A stretch of 64,000 nt of DNA, taken from positions 1,550,001-1,614,000 of the forward strand of contig CM053329.1 of NCBI GenBank assembly GCA_028583605.1, in the 5' to 3' direction. The notes under the pieces are model-generated. The model was given only the letters and a program-made list of their open reading frames with translations. It made no database searches and was not told where the DNA came from. Positions 32,164 to 41,469 of this stretch are shown one piece after another. Numbering within the stretch: the first letter of the stretch is position 1; each line of letters opens with the position of its first letter. The position numbers and the translations under genes were made by a program. The stretch is from Dastarcus helophoroides. Lineage: Eukaryota > Arthropoda > Insecta > Coleoptera > Bothrideridae.

Positions 32164-33937
32164 TAGTGATGGGCAATCTGGATCTTTTTCGAGAGTCGGA
32201 TCATCATATCTAAATCAATACAGGGATCCTGCTCACTGAACCAAATCTCGTATCGGTCAGATCCCAAATAATTTTCGCGCATCTGATCGAGCCGTATTCC
32301 CTGTTTCCGCTCATGGACATGCGATCCGGGTACCGAGTAAGTCAAAGAAAGGACTAAAAGTTAAAGGTTCCTCTACTTACTGAGAGATGGGGACAGCGGT
32401 ACCGATGGCGTATAATTTATTCGGAGATTCTTCAGTTTATTTTAAAATTGAAAACCCTTGTTTAACATTAGTCGTTTTCTTCGTTTGTTGGTGTGTGATT
32501 AATCCGATTAAGTAAATTCCTTTGTTAATTATAAATTGCGTTTTGTTATATTATAAAAATGACGTCAAGAAAAAAAAGTGAAATATGGACACATTTTGAT
32601 TTTGATGAAGAAAATAATAAAGCAAAATGCTATTATTGTTCTGCTTTAATTAATACCTCAAAGGGCTCCACTGGAAATCTTACCAGACATATGCGTACAA
32701 ACATATTGGTAAATAATTTATTTATAAACACGTTTAAAAGCTCTTGATTGAATGTTCATTTTAGAAATAGCCAATTATAAGAAAAAAATATATCCCGGAC
32801 CTGTGGTATTAGACAGAAACTTAAGTAAGCAACATGATTTAGAAGAATCTAGATATAATCAGCCAGGGCCATTCAATTTTAATGTTCCTTTTGCACCAAA
32901 AATTCCAGACAAGAATGTATGGATAATTTTGTAATGATTGTCAACCCAGTACCAATCAATAAAACAAAACAGTTTAATGAGCAGTTGCTGCGTGTGATAG
33001 TAAAGGAATATCAGCCTTTTTCGATTGTTAAGGATATTGAATTTAAAAAATTAATTTAAAAAATTCGTTACCTAGTCGCCAGACTGTCGCAGATACATTA
33101 TTGCCCCAAATATATAATATAATTAGAACTAGTATTATAGAAAAGATTACTCCTACCTGTGCAGTATGCATTACTACAAATAGTTGGACATCAATAAATA
33201 ATGAAAATTTTATAGCAATAACGGCACATTGGTTTGATGCCACAGAAAAAGACGAACTCAAATTTTGCTCCAATTTACTAGACTGCATTGTTTACGAAGA
33301 AAGGCACACAGCTCAAAATTTATCTGACTTTTTGCAAATGAAAGTTGAAGAATGGGGTATTCAAAATAAAGTTGTGACTGCAGTTAGCGATAATGCTGCT
33401 AATATTGTCGCCACAATCAGGACCGCTAATTGGCCACACATAGATGGTTTGGCTCACACAATTAATCCTGTTGTTAAAATGGGCCTCAAAATTATTGAAC
33501 CAACAGTTACGAAAGTCGAAAAATTGTAGAATTTTTAAAAAAAAGTTCTCGTGCTTTAGCAAAGCTCAATCAAAAATACAAAAAGTATAGATCATAGAAT
33601 AATTATAATTAACAATAATTTGTACTTTGTAATTCTTTAAGTCATAAAATTCATAAATAACCCCAAAATACAATCAACTAAATCGTTTGCCTGAGCGCAT
33701 AAGGTCAAAGTTTCCGCTCCTGTTCCTGGATCTTGGATCAGTTGAAAGTCTGCTCGGTCTGCTCGAATCTTATAAACCGCTGCTCCGGTAAGTGAGGAAG
33801 ACCCGTTCGGAGATTCGGTCTGTAATCTCGCTAATTCATATTCGAGATCCGACTGTAAAAGATTTGAGATTCGAATCAGTCAACTCTTCAAAGATCCGGC
33901 TCATTGAACCGGATCAGATCCGATCCGCTCATCACTA
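32164..33937 (+). mobile_element. hAT element with 8-bp target duplication inside pogo copy 2
   Basis: The ends TAGTGATGGGCAATCTGGAT and, inverted, TAGTGATGAGCGGATCGGAT are hAT-type inverted repeats. GTTGCGGC (32156-32163) and GTTGCGAC (33938-33945) are the 8-bp duplication. Both subterminal regions are crowded with GGATC/GATCCG words (about 32179-32330 and 33735-33930), the repeated transposase-binding motif style of hAT elements. It carries the N-terminal half of its transposase in sense orientation. Confidence 0.88.
32559..33528 (+). pseudogene. ZBED1/Hermes-type hAT transposase, N-terminal half
   Basis: From the ATG at 32559: MTSRKKSEIWTHFDFDEENN, then CYYCSALINTSKGSTGNLTR with HMRT, a BED zinc finger (C-x2-C...H-x-H class). 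After a frame break come YNQPGPFNFNVPFAPKIPDK and, at 33101-33528, CAVCITTNSWTSINNENFIA, ITAHWFDATEKDELKF, VVTAVSDNAANIVATI and DGLAHTINPVVKMGL. The order matches the first half of the RNase H-like domain: tDsWTS..n..ya.vTaHwId, vtDNAaNMv.A, and ..ch.H.lnL with the Cys replaced by LAHTIN. The insertion domain, WWE motif region and hATC dimerisation domain are deleted. At least three frame breaks occur. Confidence 0.85.
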
Positions 33938-33945
33938 GTTGCGAC

Positions 33946-34175
33946 TAGTTGATGGCTGGGATGTTGCAGCAGTGGACTGTTGGTCAGAATTTTTATTGCT
34001 AGTTGGATGCATGATGACCGGAGCAGACAGCTGGTTGCTGCTAGTTAATGGCTGGGATGTTGCAGCAGCGGACTGTTGGTTAAAAATTTCATTGCTGGTT
34101 GAATACGTGGTCACTGAAGCACTGGTTACAGCGGTTAGTTGGTAGCTGGGATGTTGCAGCAGTGGTGTTGCAAGG
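33946..34175 (-). repeat. ~94-bp coding tandem repeat within the pogo gene
   Basis: GGCTGGGATGTTGCAGCAGY recurs at about 33951, 34048 and 34145, in plus-strand view. In the pogo sense it encodes the repeated phrase AATSQPSTS/AATSQPLTSS. It continues on the far side of the hAT insertion (TDSSQPSTNHH), so the repeat pre-dates that insertion. The Trp/Leu-rich plus-strand frame here is an antisense by-product. Confidence 0.75.
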
Positions 34176-35519
34176 TAGATTCTCAGTCAATACTGGATCC
34201 TTTTCCACGTTTGTCATTTGGGATGGCAAAAAATCCAATTCAGTAAAGATTTACCGATTAAAAGGATAAATTCCTGAGCATTTGAATCCACTTTGAACAA
34301 TGTCTAATCTAGCTGCCTTAGAAAATGCAAAATTGACTAAAGCAGCGATGTCAAAGTCAGTGATCCTTGCACCTGGATTGCTTCTCATGCACACTGCGCT
34401 TGCTGAAGCAAAAGCAGATTTGAATGGCTTGCAAAATATTCAGTCGAGCGGTTGCAACTTAGGAGTAGTGTGTGGTGGTGTGCTGAGCATATGGATGTTA
34501 TTTGCACGAGCATACTCTATTACTGCCAATTCTTTGTGACTTTCATGACCGTCTAAAATCAAAAGTACAGGGTGTTCCTTCGAAGGCTGCGCATGCTGTT
34601 TGAAATGCTGTAACCACTGTAAAAATACCTCGCCGTTCATCCAGCCACTTTCGTGTGGTATAGCAATGCTTTCGGGTGGAGCCTCAATCATCAAACGGCC
34701 ATTTTTATCCATCCTTTTTCTGGGGAAAATAAATAGAGGGGGTACAAAATGGCCAGTTACACTCATTGCAAACATCAGTTTGATATTTTGTCCCCACTCA
34801 ACCGATGTCAACTTGCCAACTTGCTTTTTGCCTTTTATAGAAATAACTTTTTCATTTCTATGGACAGTTGAAACCCCAGTTTCATCTGCGTTGTAAATTT
34901 TCGAGGAAGGAAATTTATATTCTTGTTGTAATTGGTTTAGCTGATCATAAAAACGATCGACTTGAGGCTTGTTGAATCCAACCGTTTTTGCAATGCTGGT
35001 CGATTCTGGGGTTCTTAGAACAATATCTGGATATTTCTTCGAGAAACAGTAAAAAAATCTCTGCCAGCCATTTTCTTTTCTTTGTTAAACCTGTGCGCAA
35101 TTTTTAATTTTTCAGCGAATTGAAAAGTTAATTCCCAAAATTCAACTTAAGTTAGCAGCATCAAGCGGTTATCGAGATCCTTAATATCATATGATTCTAT
35201 AACTGTTGTGAGTGTTCTTCTGTAAATGTGTTATCAAATCTCCTCAGTTTAGCCTGTAATTTTACCTCTTGTCCACTATTGATAGCTTTCAGCCTGTCCT
35301 GAAGGGTGCTTCTGGGCACTTCGTATTTATCAGCCGCTTCTCTTATCGCCATTTTCTTTTCTTTGACGTATACAGTAGCCTGTTTCATTACATTTTCGTC
35401 CCAATCACCCCTTCTTGTAACTTTTTCTTTAAATTTCGGCATTTACGAGTGACCTCAGAATCAAAAAACTATTTTGTATACATATACAAATAAACTGTTA
35501 AATAAGTTAAATTCACTCA

Positions 35520-35692
35520 TACTCGTCACCCAAAAAGTGGACGACAGACGATTTTTTCTTCAATTTTTACCGCCCTGTATATCGAAAATGAAGCGTTTCC
35601 GGACCTATGTTAATATGAAAATTTTGTCTTAAAATTGCCCAAGGAATATCCCCCTGCCGGTTCAGCATGTAATTATGAAACACCCTGTATAG
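35520..35692. repeat. Mariner-type repeat fragment
   Basis: In inverse it begins CAGGGTGTTTCATAATTACA and contains CGGCAGGGGGATATTCC, a style common for insect mariner-type interspersed repeats. A second CCCTGTAT word at 35573 has the same orientation, so the ends are not a simple inverted pair. Confidence 0.4.
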
Positions 35693-35792
35693 CGGACTCA
35701 GTTAATTTGACATAGCCTCATTTTCAAACGATTTTTTTAAATTCAAACAAAATTGATGAGTTTATAAGGTTTTCAAGGTAAAATAAAAATAA

Positions 35793-36647
35793 AATAGTAG
35801 TTTGTGCAACAAGAGCGGATATAATGTCCATATCGCACGAGAACGAGGTTTGAGCACGACGCCGAAGGCGGAGTGCCTCAATTGTTCGAGTGCGATATGG
35901 ACAATCCGCTCGAGTTGTACAGCGAATTTTTCCCACGACTACGATCCATCAAAAACAAAAATACGATTTAATAAATATTTTTTTCGTTAAATACGTCAAC
36001 TTGACAAATTCTATGGTATAATTTTGAACCTAAAAATGACATTCGTTCTTATCGCATGGTCGTGATTGGTCAATTTCATATCCACACTAGTGTGGGTATG
36101 AAATCGACCAATCACTTCGCGACTTACGTTATATCCGTTCACTAGAATGATATGGCCTATCTATCCTGCTCGCAAGTTATAAAGAAAACACTGAATATAC
36201 GAATGGGAGTGGGTAAAATCATTTTCCCACTCCCACCCGTATATTCACTGTTTTCTTTATAACTTGCGAGCAGGATAGATAGGCCATATCAGTCTAGTGA
36301 ACAGATATAACATAAGTCGCGTAGTGATTGGTCGATTTCATATCCACACTAGTGTGGATATGAAATTGACCAATCATGACCATGCGATATGAACGAATGT
36401 CATTTTTAGGTTCAAAATTATACCATAGAATTTGTCAAGTTGACGTATTTAACGAAAAAAATATTTGTTAAATCGTATTTTTGTTTTTTCAGGGATCGTA
36501 GTCGTGGGAAAAATTCGCTGTACAACTCGAGCGGATTGTCCATATCGCACTCGAACGATTGAGGCACTCCGCCTTCGGCGTCGTGCTCAAACTTCGTTCT
36601 CGTGCGATATGGACATCATATCCGCTCTTGTTGCACAAACTACTATT
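35793..36647. mobile_element. 855-bp near-perfect palindrome: two head-to-head P/Q foldback units (copy III)
   Basis: The left arm starts AATAGTAGTTTGTGCAACAA and the right arm ends with its inverse, TTGTTGCACAAACTACTATT. The centre lies near 36220 (TGGGAGTGGGTAAAATCATTTTCCCACTCCCA region). Each roughly 425-bp arm contains, from the outside in, the Q hairpin with its inserted inner hairpin, AGTCGTGGGAAAAATTCGC, a spacer with TACCATAGAATTTGTCAA, the P palindrome and the TATACGGGTGGGAGTGGG terminus. The arms differ by scattered single bases and a few small indels. No recombinase coding remains. It abuts the piggyBac fragment at 36676. Confidence 0.9.
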
Positions 36648-36675
36648 ATGACACAACTTTTAATATATATTTTAT

Positions 36676-37139
36676 TCAATATTTGTGATACAACTCACTA
36701 AATATCTTTTGTGCAACATTTTTGTGATTTTTTTTGAAAACAGTCGATACAAATTGGTATTTTGCGTTTTTCACAAATTGTATTAATTTTTTTGGCATTC
36801 TTACGAGCATATGCAGATCCTTTTGTAATGGACATTTGTTTGTAGCAAAGACGGCCTGGTTTTCTTGTCTGCCTTTTTTGGCCTTCAATTTCTTTCAAGA
36901 TGTGTACAGTAGACGTTGAGAGAGTTGCAATTGTCGGTAATGAATCTGTAATTGTCATTGCAGATACAAGAAGTTCTTTGAATTTGGTCAGTTGCATCTT
37001 CTTACCACTAACTTTTTTATACAAATAATGAGCATTCACTACAGTTGTAGCAGTAATAATATGGAATACCGGTCGTTTATACCATTTTATAGTTTTTCGT
37101 AATAATGTGACCCACAATCAGTACACCTTCATTCAGAGG
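36676..37139 (-). pseudogene. piggyBac (PGBD-type) transposase C-terminus
   Basis: The minus strand reads IKWYKRPVFHIITATTVVNA, HYLYKKVSGKKMQLTKFKEL, LLVSAMT, a Ser/Thr-rich linker, then Cys-containing blocks (GRLCYKQMSITKGSAYARKN, CEKRKIPICIDCFQKK). This is the end of PGBD-type transposases: the kWykklffhlld.avvNa..LYk...gkk..l..Fr..L helix block followed by the C-terminal Cys-rich zinc domain. One Cys of a C-x2-C pair appears as P or R (CEKRK). An alternative frame at 36676-36888 covers the last part, so a frameshift is present. The DDD catalytic region is absent. No TTAA-flanked ends were found, partly because the palindrome truncates the 3' side. Confidence 0.75.
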
Positions 37140-37151
37140 TTTATTTACTTG

Positions 37152-37258
37152 TGCGTCGGGGTACGTTAACAATCCATTTCCAAGAAGCAATTATCAAAGA
37201 AAGGAAGAAATATGGCGGGAGATAGCAGAACACATAGGAGAAACAACGAAGTACACAC
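37152..37258 (+). pseudogene. MADF-domain fragment
   Basis: The plus strand reads YVNNPFPRSNYQRKEEIWRE and IAEHIGETTKYTH before a stop. This corresponds to the first half of the MADF (Myb/SANT-like in Adf-1) domain: lY.pfh..Y..r..keeiWreIAe.lg. The WkslRdrY half is not found in the next 300 bases. It may be an exon remnant of a host MADF gene or of a transposon accessory gene. It lies next to the piggyBac fragment in the opposite orientation. Confidence 0.55.
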
Positions 37259-37929
37259 ATTAAAATTATTTCGGTACTGCGAAAAATGCAGTTATAAAAA
37301 AAGATAAATAACTCACCCAATTGTTCCGGTTTGTCATGGAAAAGGAAAGGGTAAAAAGGGAAAACCACAGCAAACACCAAATAAAAAACAATCGAAAGTT
37401 TATTACTGCCGTCTTTCGCCGCCAGATATTTGTCTCATGCACGTTCTTTCTCTTATCATCTGCTACCACCAACCGTCTTTTAAAATATGACGCCAACAAA
37501 AATTTTATTTCTTTTTTTATAATCATCATCATGGATCTGGTGGTTTAGCGCGGCTGCAAAACTTTTGTTCTCAGTCTACTTTCCTTCGGTGCGAGCAATC
37601 TGTCATGCTCCGTGTTATGTTTGCTAGCGAGAAATCGGTCAACGAGCGGAAGCTACTCTGTCCACCTCAGCCGATAAGCGATTTTCGGTTGCTTGTTCTC
37701 GCACCAGCTGGAGGCTACTCAATCCACCTCCAATAGTGTAACGGTAACAACAGTGTTTATCTTTAGTCTCTGTTCATCCTTCGTAGGACTTGTCGGGGTC
37801 TCTGTAAATACATATAATATTGTTTATATAAATCACACAACATTACGCCGTCCACCTCGAACTTCTTGTAATTGCCACTCACAGCGCCTTTCGGAGAAGT
37901 GAAATAATTTTTGAATTGTTCCCTTACTA
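37259..37929. other. Unassigned sequence
   Basis: No domain is recognised on either strand. On the minus strand a good splice-donor-like GTGAGT occurs near 37317, after a frame without similarity. 37580-37760 is GC-richer and on the minus strand gives a Leu/Arg/Glu-rich stretch next to the gag fragment; it may belong to the same gypsy element, but I cannot show it. Confidence 0.3.
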
Positions 37930-38229
37930 TTATCTTTGACGAGTATTTCCACATAATCGACTAGTCGCGAGTTTTGTCGCAGTCATGCCATCCCAGTTTT
38001 GAAATGAAATTAATTCGTCGACTTTATGTACTCAGTCGCAAACACTCATATTTTTAAAACTTGGGTCAAAGATAGGGATGATCGTCTTGCCCACTACAAT
38101 TCTGTACGACGGCATGGCAATAGAATGTGTTTGCGTACTTACTTTCCTTTGGAGTTGGCTTACTTGATGCTGTAACTCTTTGATCATTCGCTTTAAATGT
38201 CTTTGCTTACTAGGGGTTGTTTGCGACAT
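37930..38229 (-). pseudogene. Ty3/gypsy gag fragment
   Basis: From the ATG at 38229 the minus strand reads a basic coiled segment (LKRMIKELQHQVSQLQRKVS) and then IIPIFDPSFKNMSVCD, followed in a shifted frame by VDELISFQNWDGMTATKLAT and SRLCGN. This matches the start of gypsy-family Gag proteins, where a P.FDP......v..Wl..ve.......W.d......a...L.G.A. block follows a short N-terminus. A frameshift near 38035 breaks it. No protease or pol follows on the left, so the fragment is isolated. It may belong to a gypsy family different from the 44-48 kb copy. Confidence 0.55.
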
Positions 38230-38511
38230 GGTCTCCGACGACGTCGAATTTCTTCCTCATCACATATTTGGCATATTTCTTTAGAAGGTGAACATACCGG
38301 ACATTTAACATTGTCCTACTTTAACTTTACTTTTACTTAACCTAACTTTTTAACAAATGGCCGACACTCTTACAGCCGCCACAATACAAAACTGACTTCA
38401 TTTGATAATAAGGCACTCGTCCGATTAGCTATATTCTAATATGGTTAGAAACAGCAGCCACATTCTCAAATAATGTGAAACAAACAACGATTTTGTAATG
38501 TGGCCCCGTTT
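38230..38511. other. Short Cys-containing frame, otherwise unassigned
   Basis: On the minus strand, 38320-38225 reads KCPVCSPSKEICQICDEEEI followed by an Arg run, that is, two C-x2-C pairs in a possible small zinc-binding motif. It is contiguous with the gag start on the same strand but in another frame. I cannot assign it. Confidence 0.25.
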
Positions 38512-39690
38512 CATGTAGAAAGTAAATAAGTTCTGCTTTTTTGTTGGAGAGGTTGTTGGCATTCCAGTAGGAAATTTTTAATTACGGCATTGAAGAAGAA
38601 CTGGAACATGTATAGTTCTCTTTCAGGTGGAGTATTGCAAGATTGTAGTCCTGATAGTAATTTTTGACATTTGTTTAGGAATGATTTTATATCTACTAAT
38701 TTGTTTATTTCATTAAGTACATGTTCCAGTTGCCTTATGTTACCTGGATTGTTGTCGTTGTTTGCCAAAGTTGTTGGTTAGTTGCTTAGTTGTGGTTGGT
38801 CTTTTTGGTTTGGTTGGGTGGTTGTTCTTGGGGTGGTTGTTGCTGGTGGGATTATTGTTGTTGAGCTATATTCTGGGGTTTGGTTGCTGGGGATACTTCG
38901 GGTTTCCCAATAGTTTGTACGGCGCGCAGGGGCAGGAATATATTCTTGTCCTGGAGGCTTGGTTGGAGTTTCTTTTGTTCTTCAGTTTTTCTACCAGGTT
39001 TCGATAGATGGGGCACTCGGTACTGTTGCTCGTGAGTTGTCCCGTGCAGTTGTCACATATTGCGGGGGTGTTTTGTGGCTTAGGGCAGTCTCTGGTTAGA
39101 TGTTCCTCTGCGCATCTTAGGCAGTTAGGAGCAGCGAAGCAGTTAAATGTTGCGTGGCTCCACTGCTGGCAGAGGTGGCACTTTGCTAAGATTTTTTGGT
39201 TTCTATGGTGTTCTCAGTACACTTTCATTTGGTTTACAAAGTTTCCTAGCTTTTTTACCGATTCTAGGGTTGTGTTGTTATCGGTGACGACCAAGTATGC
39301 TGGTCGTGTAGTGCCGCGCATTTTATAGATATTTTTAACCTTGATTTTATTTTCGTTTTGTAGGATAAGTTTAAGACCTTGGGGATCTGGATTGCTGCCG
39401 TCCACCCAGCACAAAAGGATGTTTTTTTTTTGTTTTTCTGTGTAAGTACGGAATGGAATTTTTGTGTGGATAAAGGTGTTTTCTGTTGAAGTCCAATCGT
39501 TGGAGTCTTCAAGCATGATTGTTGTTTAGTTTTTAGTGAATTTGATTTGATGTTGTTTAATACATGTCCTTGAAGAAGAACTACGAGTTGGTTGTGTTTC
39601 TCCAATTTGACGTGAATTTTTATTGGCGAAGGTGTGGTGTTTTTTTTAGTTTTGGTGGCTCTTTCGGTTTCATATTCTAGCTGCATGTCT
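38512..39690 (-). pseudogene. Jockey-like LINE copy J1a: ORF1 and the first codons of ORF2
   Basis: From the ATG at 39686 (MQLEYETERATKTKKNT) the frames contain a PRE_C2HC-type region (IYKMRGTTRPAYLVVTDNNT) and then three zinc knuckles (CHLCQQWSHATFNC, CLRCAEEHLTRDC, CDNC...C), as in the nucleic-acid-binding ORF1 proteins of insect jockey/X-type elements. At the far end ORF2 begins in another frame with ISYWNANNLSNKKAELIYFL, the start of the AP-type endonuclease, and is cut off at 38512. Frameshifts separate the blocks. A 5S rRNA-like segment lies about 50 bases upstream of the ORF1 start (39739-39789). Confidence 0.85.
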
Positions 39691-39738
39691 GATACTGATT
39701 CAATTATTAAAATGTTATTTGTACAATATTTTGATTAT

Positions 39739-39789
39739 CGAAGTTAAGCTTTCCCAGTACGCGCTGCTCGATGTCAGAGTGCACTTGGA
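39739..39789 (+). other. 5S rRNA-like fragment (3' half)
   Basis: CGAAGTTAAGC (39739-39749) and GTCAG.GTGCACTTGGA (39773-39789) correspond to the A-box/C-box region of insect 5S rRNA (CACCGAAGTTAAGC ... GTCAGTACTTGGATGGGTGAC), with a different middle. The same unit occurs at 52765-52823. The middle and the C-box part can form a hairpin (CTTTCC.AGT / ACTTGGAAAG). It is not a complete 5S gene. Confidence 0.6.
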
Positions 39790-39829
39790 AAGTGTTACAA
39801 TCTCTGTTTGAGCGCGGCAGTTCCTGGTT

Positions 39830-40439
39830 GCGGATACTAATGTTGAAAGTCCCTTTTGGGTTAAAATTATTTAGTGGTTTATTTAAGATCGGAGAGTTAT
39901 GAAAAAGAAGGTGGTGTTTGAAAATTAACGCGGTGCTTTATTTAGATAATATTGAGGTATTATGAATCCGAAGGTAGAAATAATTGTGTGTACGTCGTTA
40001 TTACGCTTCTAAATTAATTTTCTACCGCAGCTGTACTTTGAATATATTTTCAATAATTTTTAAAATGTTAGTAATATTATTCTGTTGTTATCGCTGTAGG
40101 TAAATGGGTAAAAAAAATATTAATCGTGAGTCATAATAAATTATTAAGTGAAGCAGGAGAAATTACAATTAATCAACGCATCTGTTAATACTATCGGCCA
40201 ACAGAGGGCATCGCGGTCTCTAATACGTGTATATTTCTTGGTTCTGTTTTTCTGTTCTAAAGTTATAATTAAGGTTTTCGTAATCATTCGGATATATTCA
40301 GTTACATTACGAAAACTTAAATTCGGATGTTATGCGAGGGAATTTAAAAAAAAAAACTCCGGCTAATTCAAATGGAAATATTTTTTATTTCACACTCTCT
40401 CAATATTATTATAATTACTTACTTGATTTATATATTTGA
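39830..40439. other. Unassigned AT-rich sequence
   Basis: No gene, element end or repeat is supported here. Confidence 0.35.
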
Positions 40440-41130
40440 TTTATGATTCGAATCAGTAAAATGATGGGAAATAAATTCACTTACCCAAAATTTAAGTTAG
40501 GTTACGTAAAGACTACATAGGAAATCCACATCACCAAGTGACAACTTTATAACTTAATTATATCAATTATAAACTGTATTTACTTATTCTCACATCATAA
40601 ACCACCTCTCCTGCTACTGCATCTTGGTCCACCCTGAGCGATTTAAGATCAGATCAATATAATGAATAGGAATTAAGTTACCTACCCGGAAATTATGTTA
40701 TGTTAAGTAAGGATGACATGAAGTGACATCTTAGTTAAATCATATTTAATTTGTACTTACTTGTCCTCATATAAAAAACCTAACAATCGATAAATTAAAA
40801 TGAATGACAAGTGACATCTTCATTAAATCAAATGCGATTTCTACTTATTTTTTCTCTCATGACAAACCACTTCCGCATCTTGGTATTTATCTCATTGATA
40901 TTATGATTACTTTTTTTGAGCGATTTAAGCTTTAGATCGATATAAAGAATAAAAATGAATTTACTTACTCGGAAATTTTGTTAGGTTCAGTAAGGGCGAC
41001 GACAACAAATGACATCTTAGATAAATTATATGTTAATTGTAGCTACCAGTTCTCACATAAGAAACCACCACCATATGTTAATTGTACCTACCAGTTCTCA
41101 CTTCAGCTTTAACTTGGCAAATATCTCTTC
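40440..41130. repeat. Degenerate ~230-bp tandem repeat, three to four copies
   Basis: Shared landmarks in order are GAGCGATTTAAG, GAAT.A..AATTTACTTACCC, AATTTAAGTTAGGTT-like, AAGTGACATCTT and ACTTA.T.TCTCAT.A.AAACCAC. They recur with starts near 40440, 40640, 40760 and 40915. A short direct repeat, ATATGTTAATTGTA.CTACCA, lies at 41028 and 41072. Copies are strongly diverged. Confidence 0.55.
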
Positions 41131-41354
41131 ATTATTAAAATTACTTACTTAGAATCGATAATTTAAATTAAAATAAATATATTTACAAACAATTTAGAAA
41201 TTGTATATAATACTTACCCTCGGATATTTTAATAAAAAATCTTAATAAATTATAATTTCTGACCTTGGGCCATTTTGTAAATATTAATAAAAATAACCAC
41301 AATAAGTTAAAGTGATGAAACGCTGTTGTGTCGATATTGAGAAAATTCTCCAGA

Positions 41355-41440
41355 AGGGGTTTACAATGTTTTAAATTATGTTTATGAATGCAACTCCTAA
41401 TCTAGCGATTGTATTTGCAGGTTCTCGTCCGAATTTTGCA
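41355..41440 (+). repeat. Repeat unit ending in a 5S rRNA-like 5' segment (copy 1)
   Basis: GGTTTACAATGTTTTAAAT, then GCAACTCCTAATCT, then AGGTTCTCGTCCGA. The last 14 bases match the invariant GGTTCTCGTCCGATC of insect 5S rRNA, and the preceding GCAAC..CTAA lines up loosely with the 5S start. A second copy is at 55621-55710. It abuts the 3' end of LINE copy J1b. Confidence 0.6.
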
Positions 41441-41469
41441 CGTGGTGCTTAAAGTACTTAATTGTTAAT

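Larger units (their letters stand above)
31005..35442 (-). pseudogene. Pogo/Tigger-like transposase, nearly complete but interrupted (copy 2)
   Basis: The start is the ATG at 35442 (MPKFKEKVTRRGDWDENVMK; AIREAADKYEVPRSTLQDRL), a psq/CENP-B-type helix-turn-helix. In shifting frames it continues through MAGRDFF, IYNADETGVSTVHRNEKVI (first catalytic Asp), then intact from 34811 with MSVTGHFVPPLFIFPRKRM, VLLILDGHESHKELAVIEYA and PPHTTPKLQPLD (second and third Asp). Further on come DVAF-KPFKSAFASASA, SGFKCSGIYPFNR and a Ser/Thr/Gln repeat region. A hAT (32164-33937) interrupts the repeat region. Coding resumes at 32160 with a Lys-rich stretch and CIICGETFEENWIQCD, is interrupted again at about 31735-31176, and ends with KCNKFKDWAHENC...CDIC at 31007. 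The catalytic triad is recognisable; frameshifts and the insertions make it inactive. Confidence 0.88.

Noticed and set aside
33939..34145. Plus-strand Trp/Leu/Gly-rich 68-residue frame
   Set aside because: Antisense of the Ser/Thr/Gln-Pro tandem repeat in pogo copy 2.
36465..36701. 78-residue frame, with a near-identical frame at 35724-35936 (minus)
   Set aside because: Both are readings through the Q hairpin of the foldback element; the identity reflects DNA repeat structure rather than a protein family.
37266..37532. Possible Harbinger-type start on the minus strand (KFLLASYFKRRLVVADDKRK)
   Set aside because: Only a loose Arg-rich resemblance; no following conserved block could be read.
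39739..39789. A functional 5S rRNA gene
   Set aside because: Only parts of the 5S sequence are present, the middle is replaced and the 5' half is absent here; the same holds for the other 5S-like segments.
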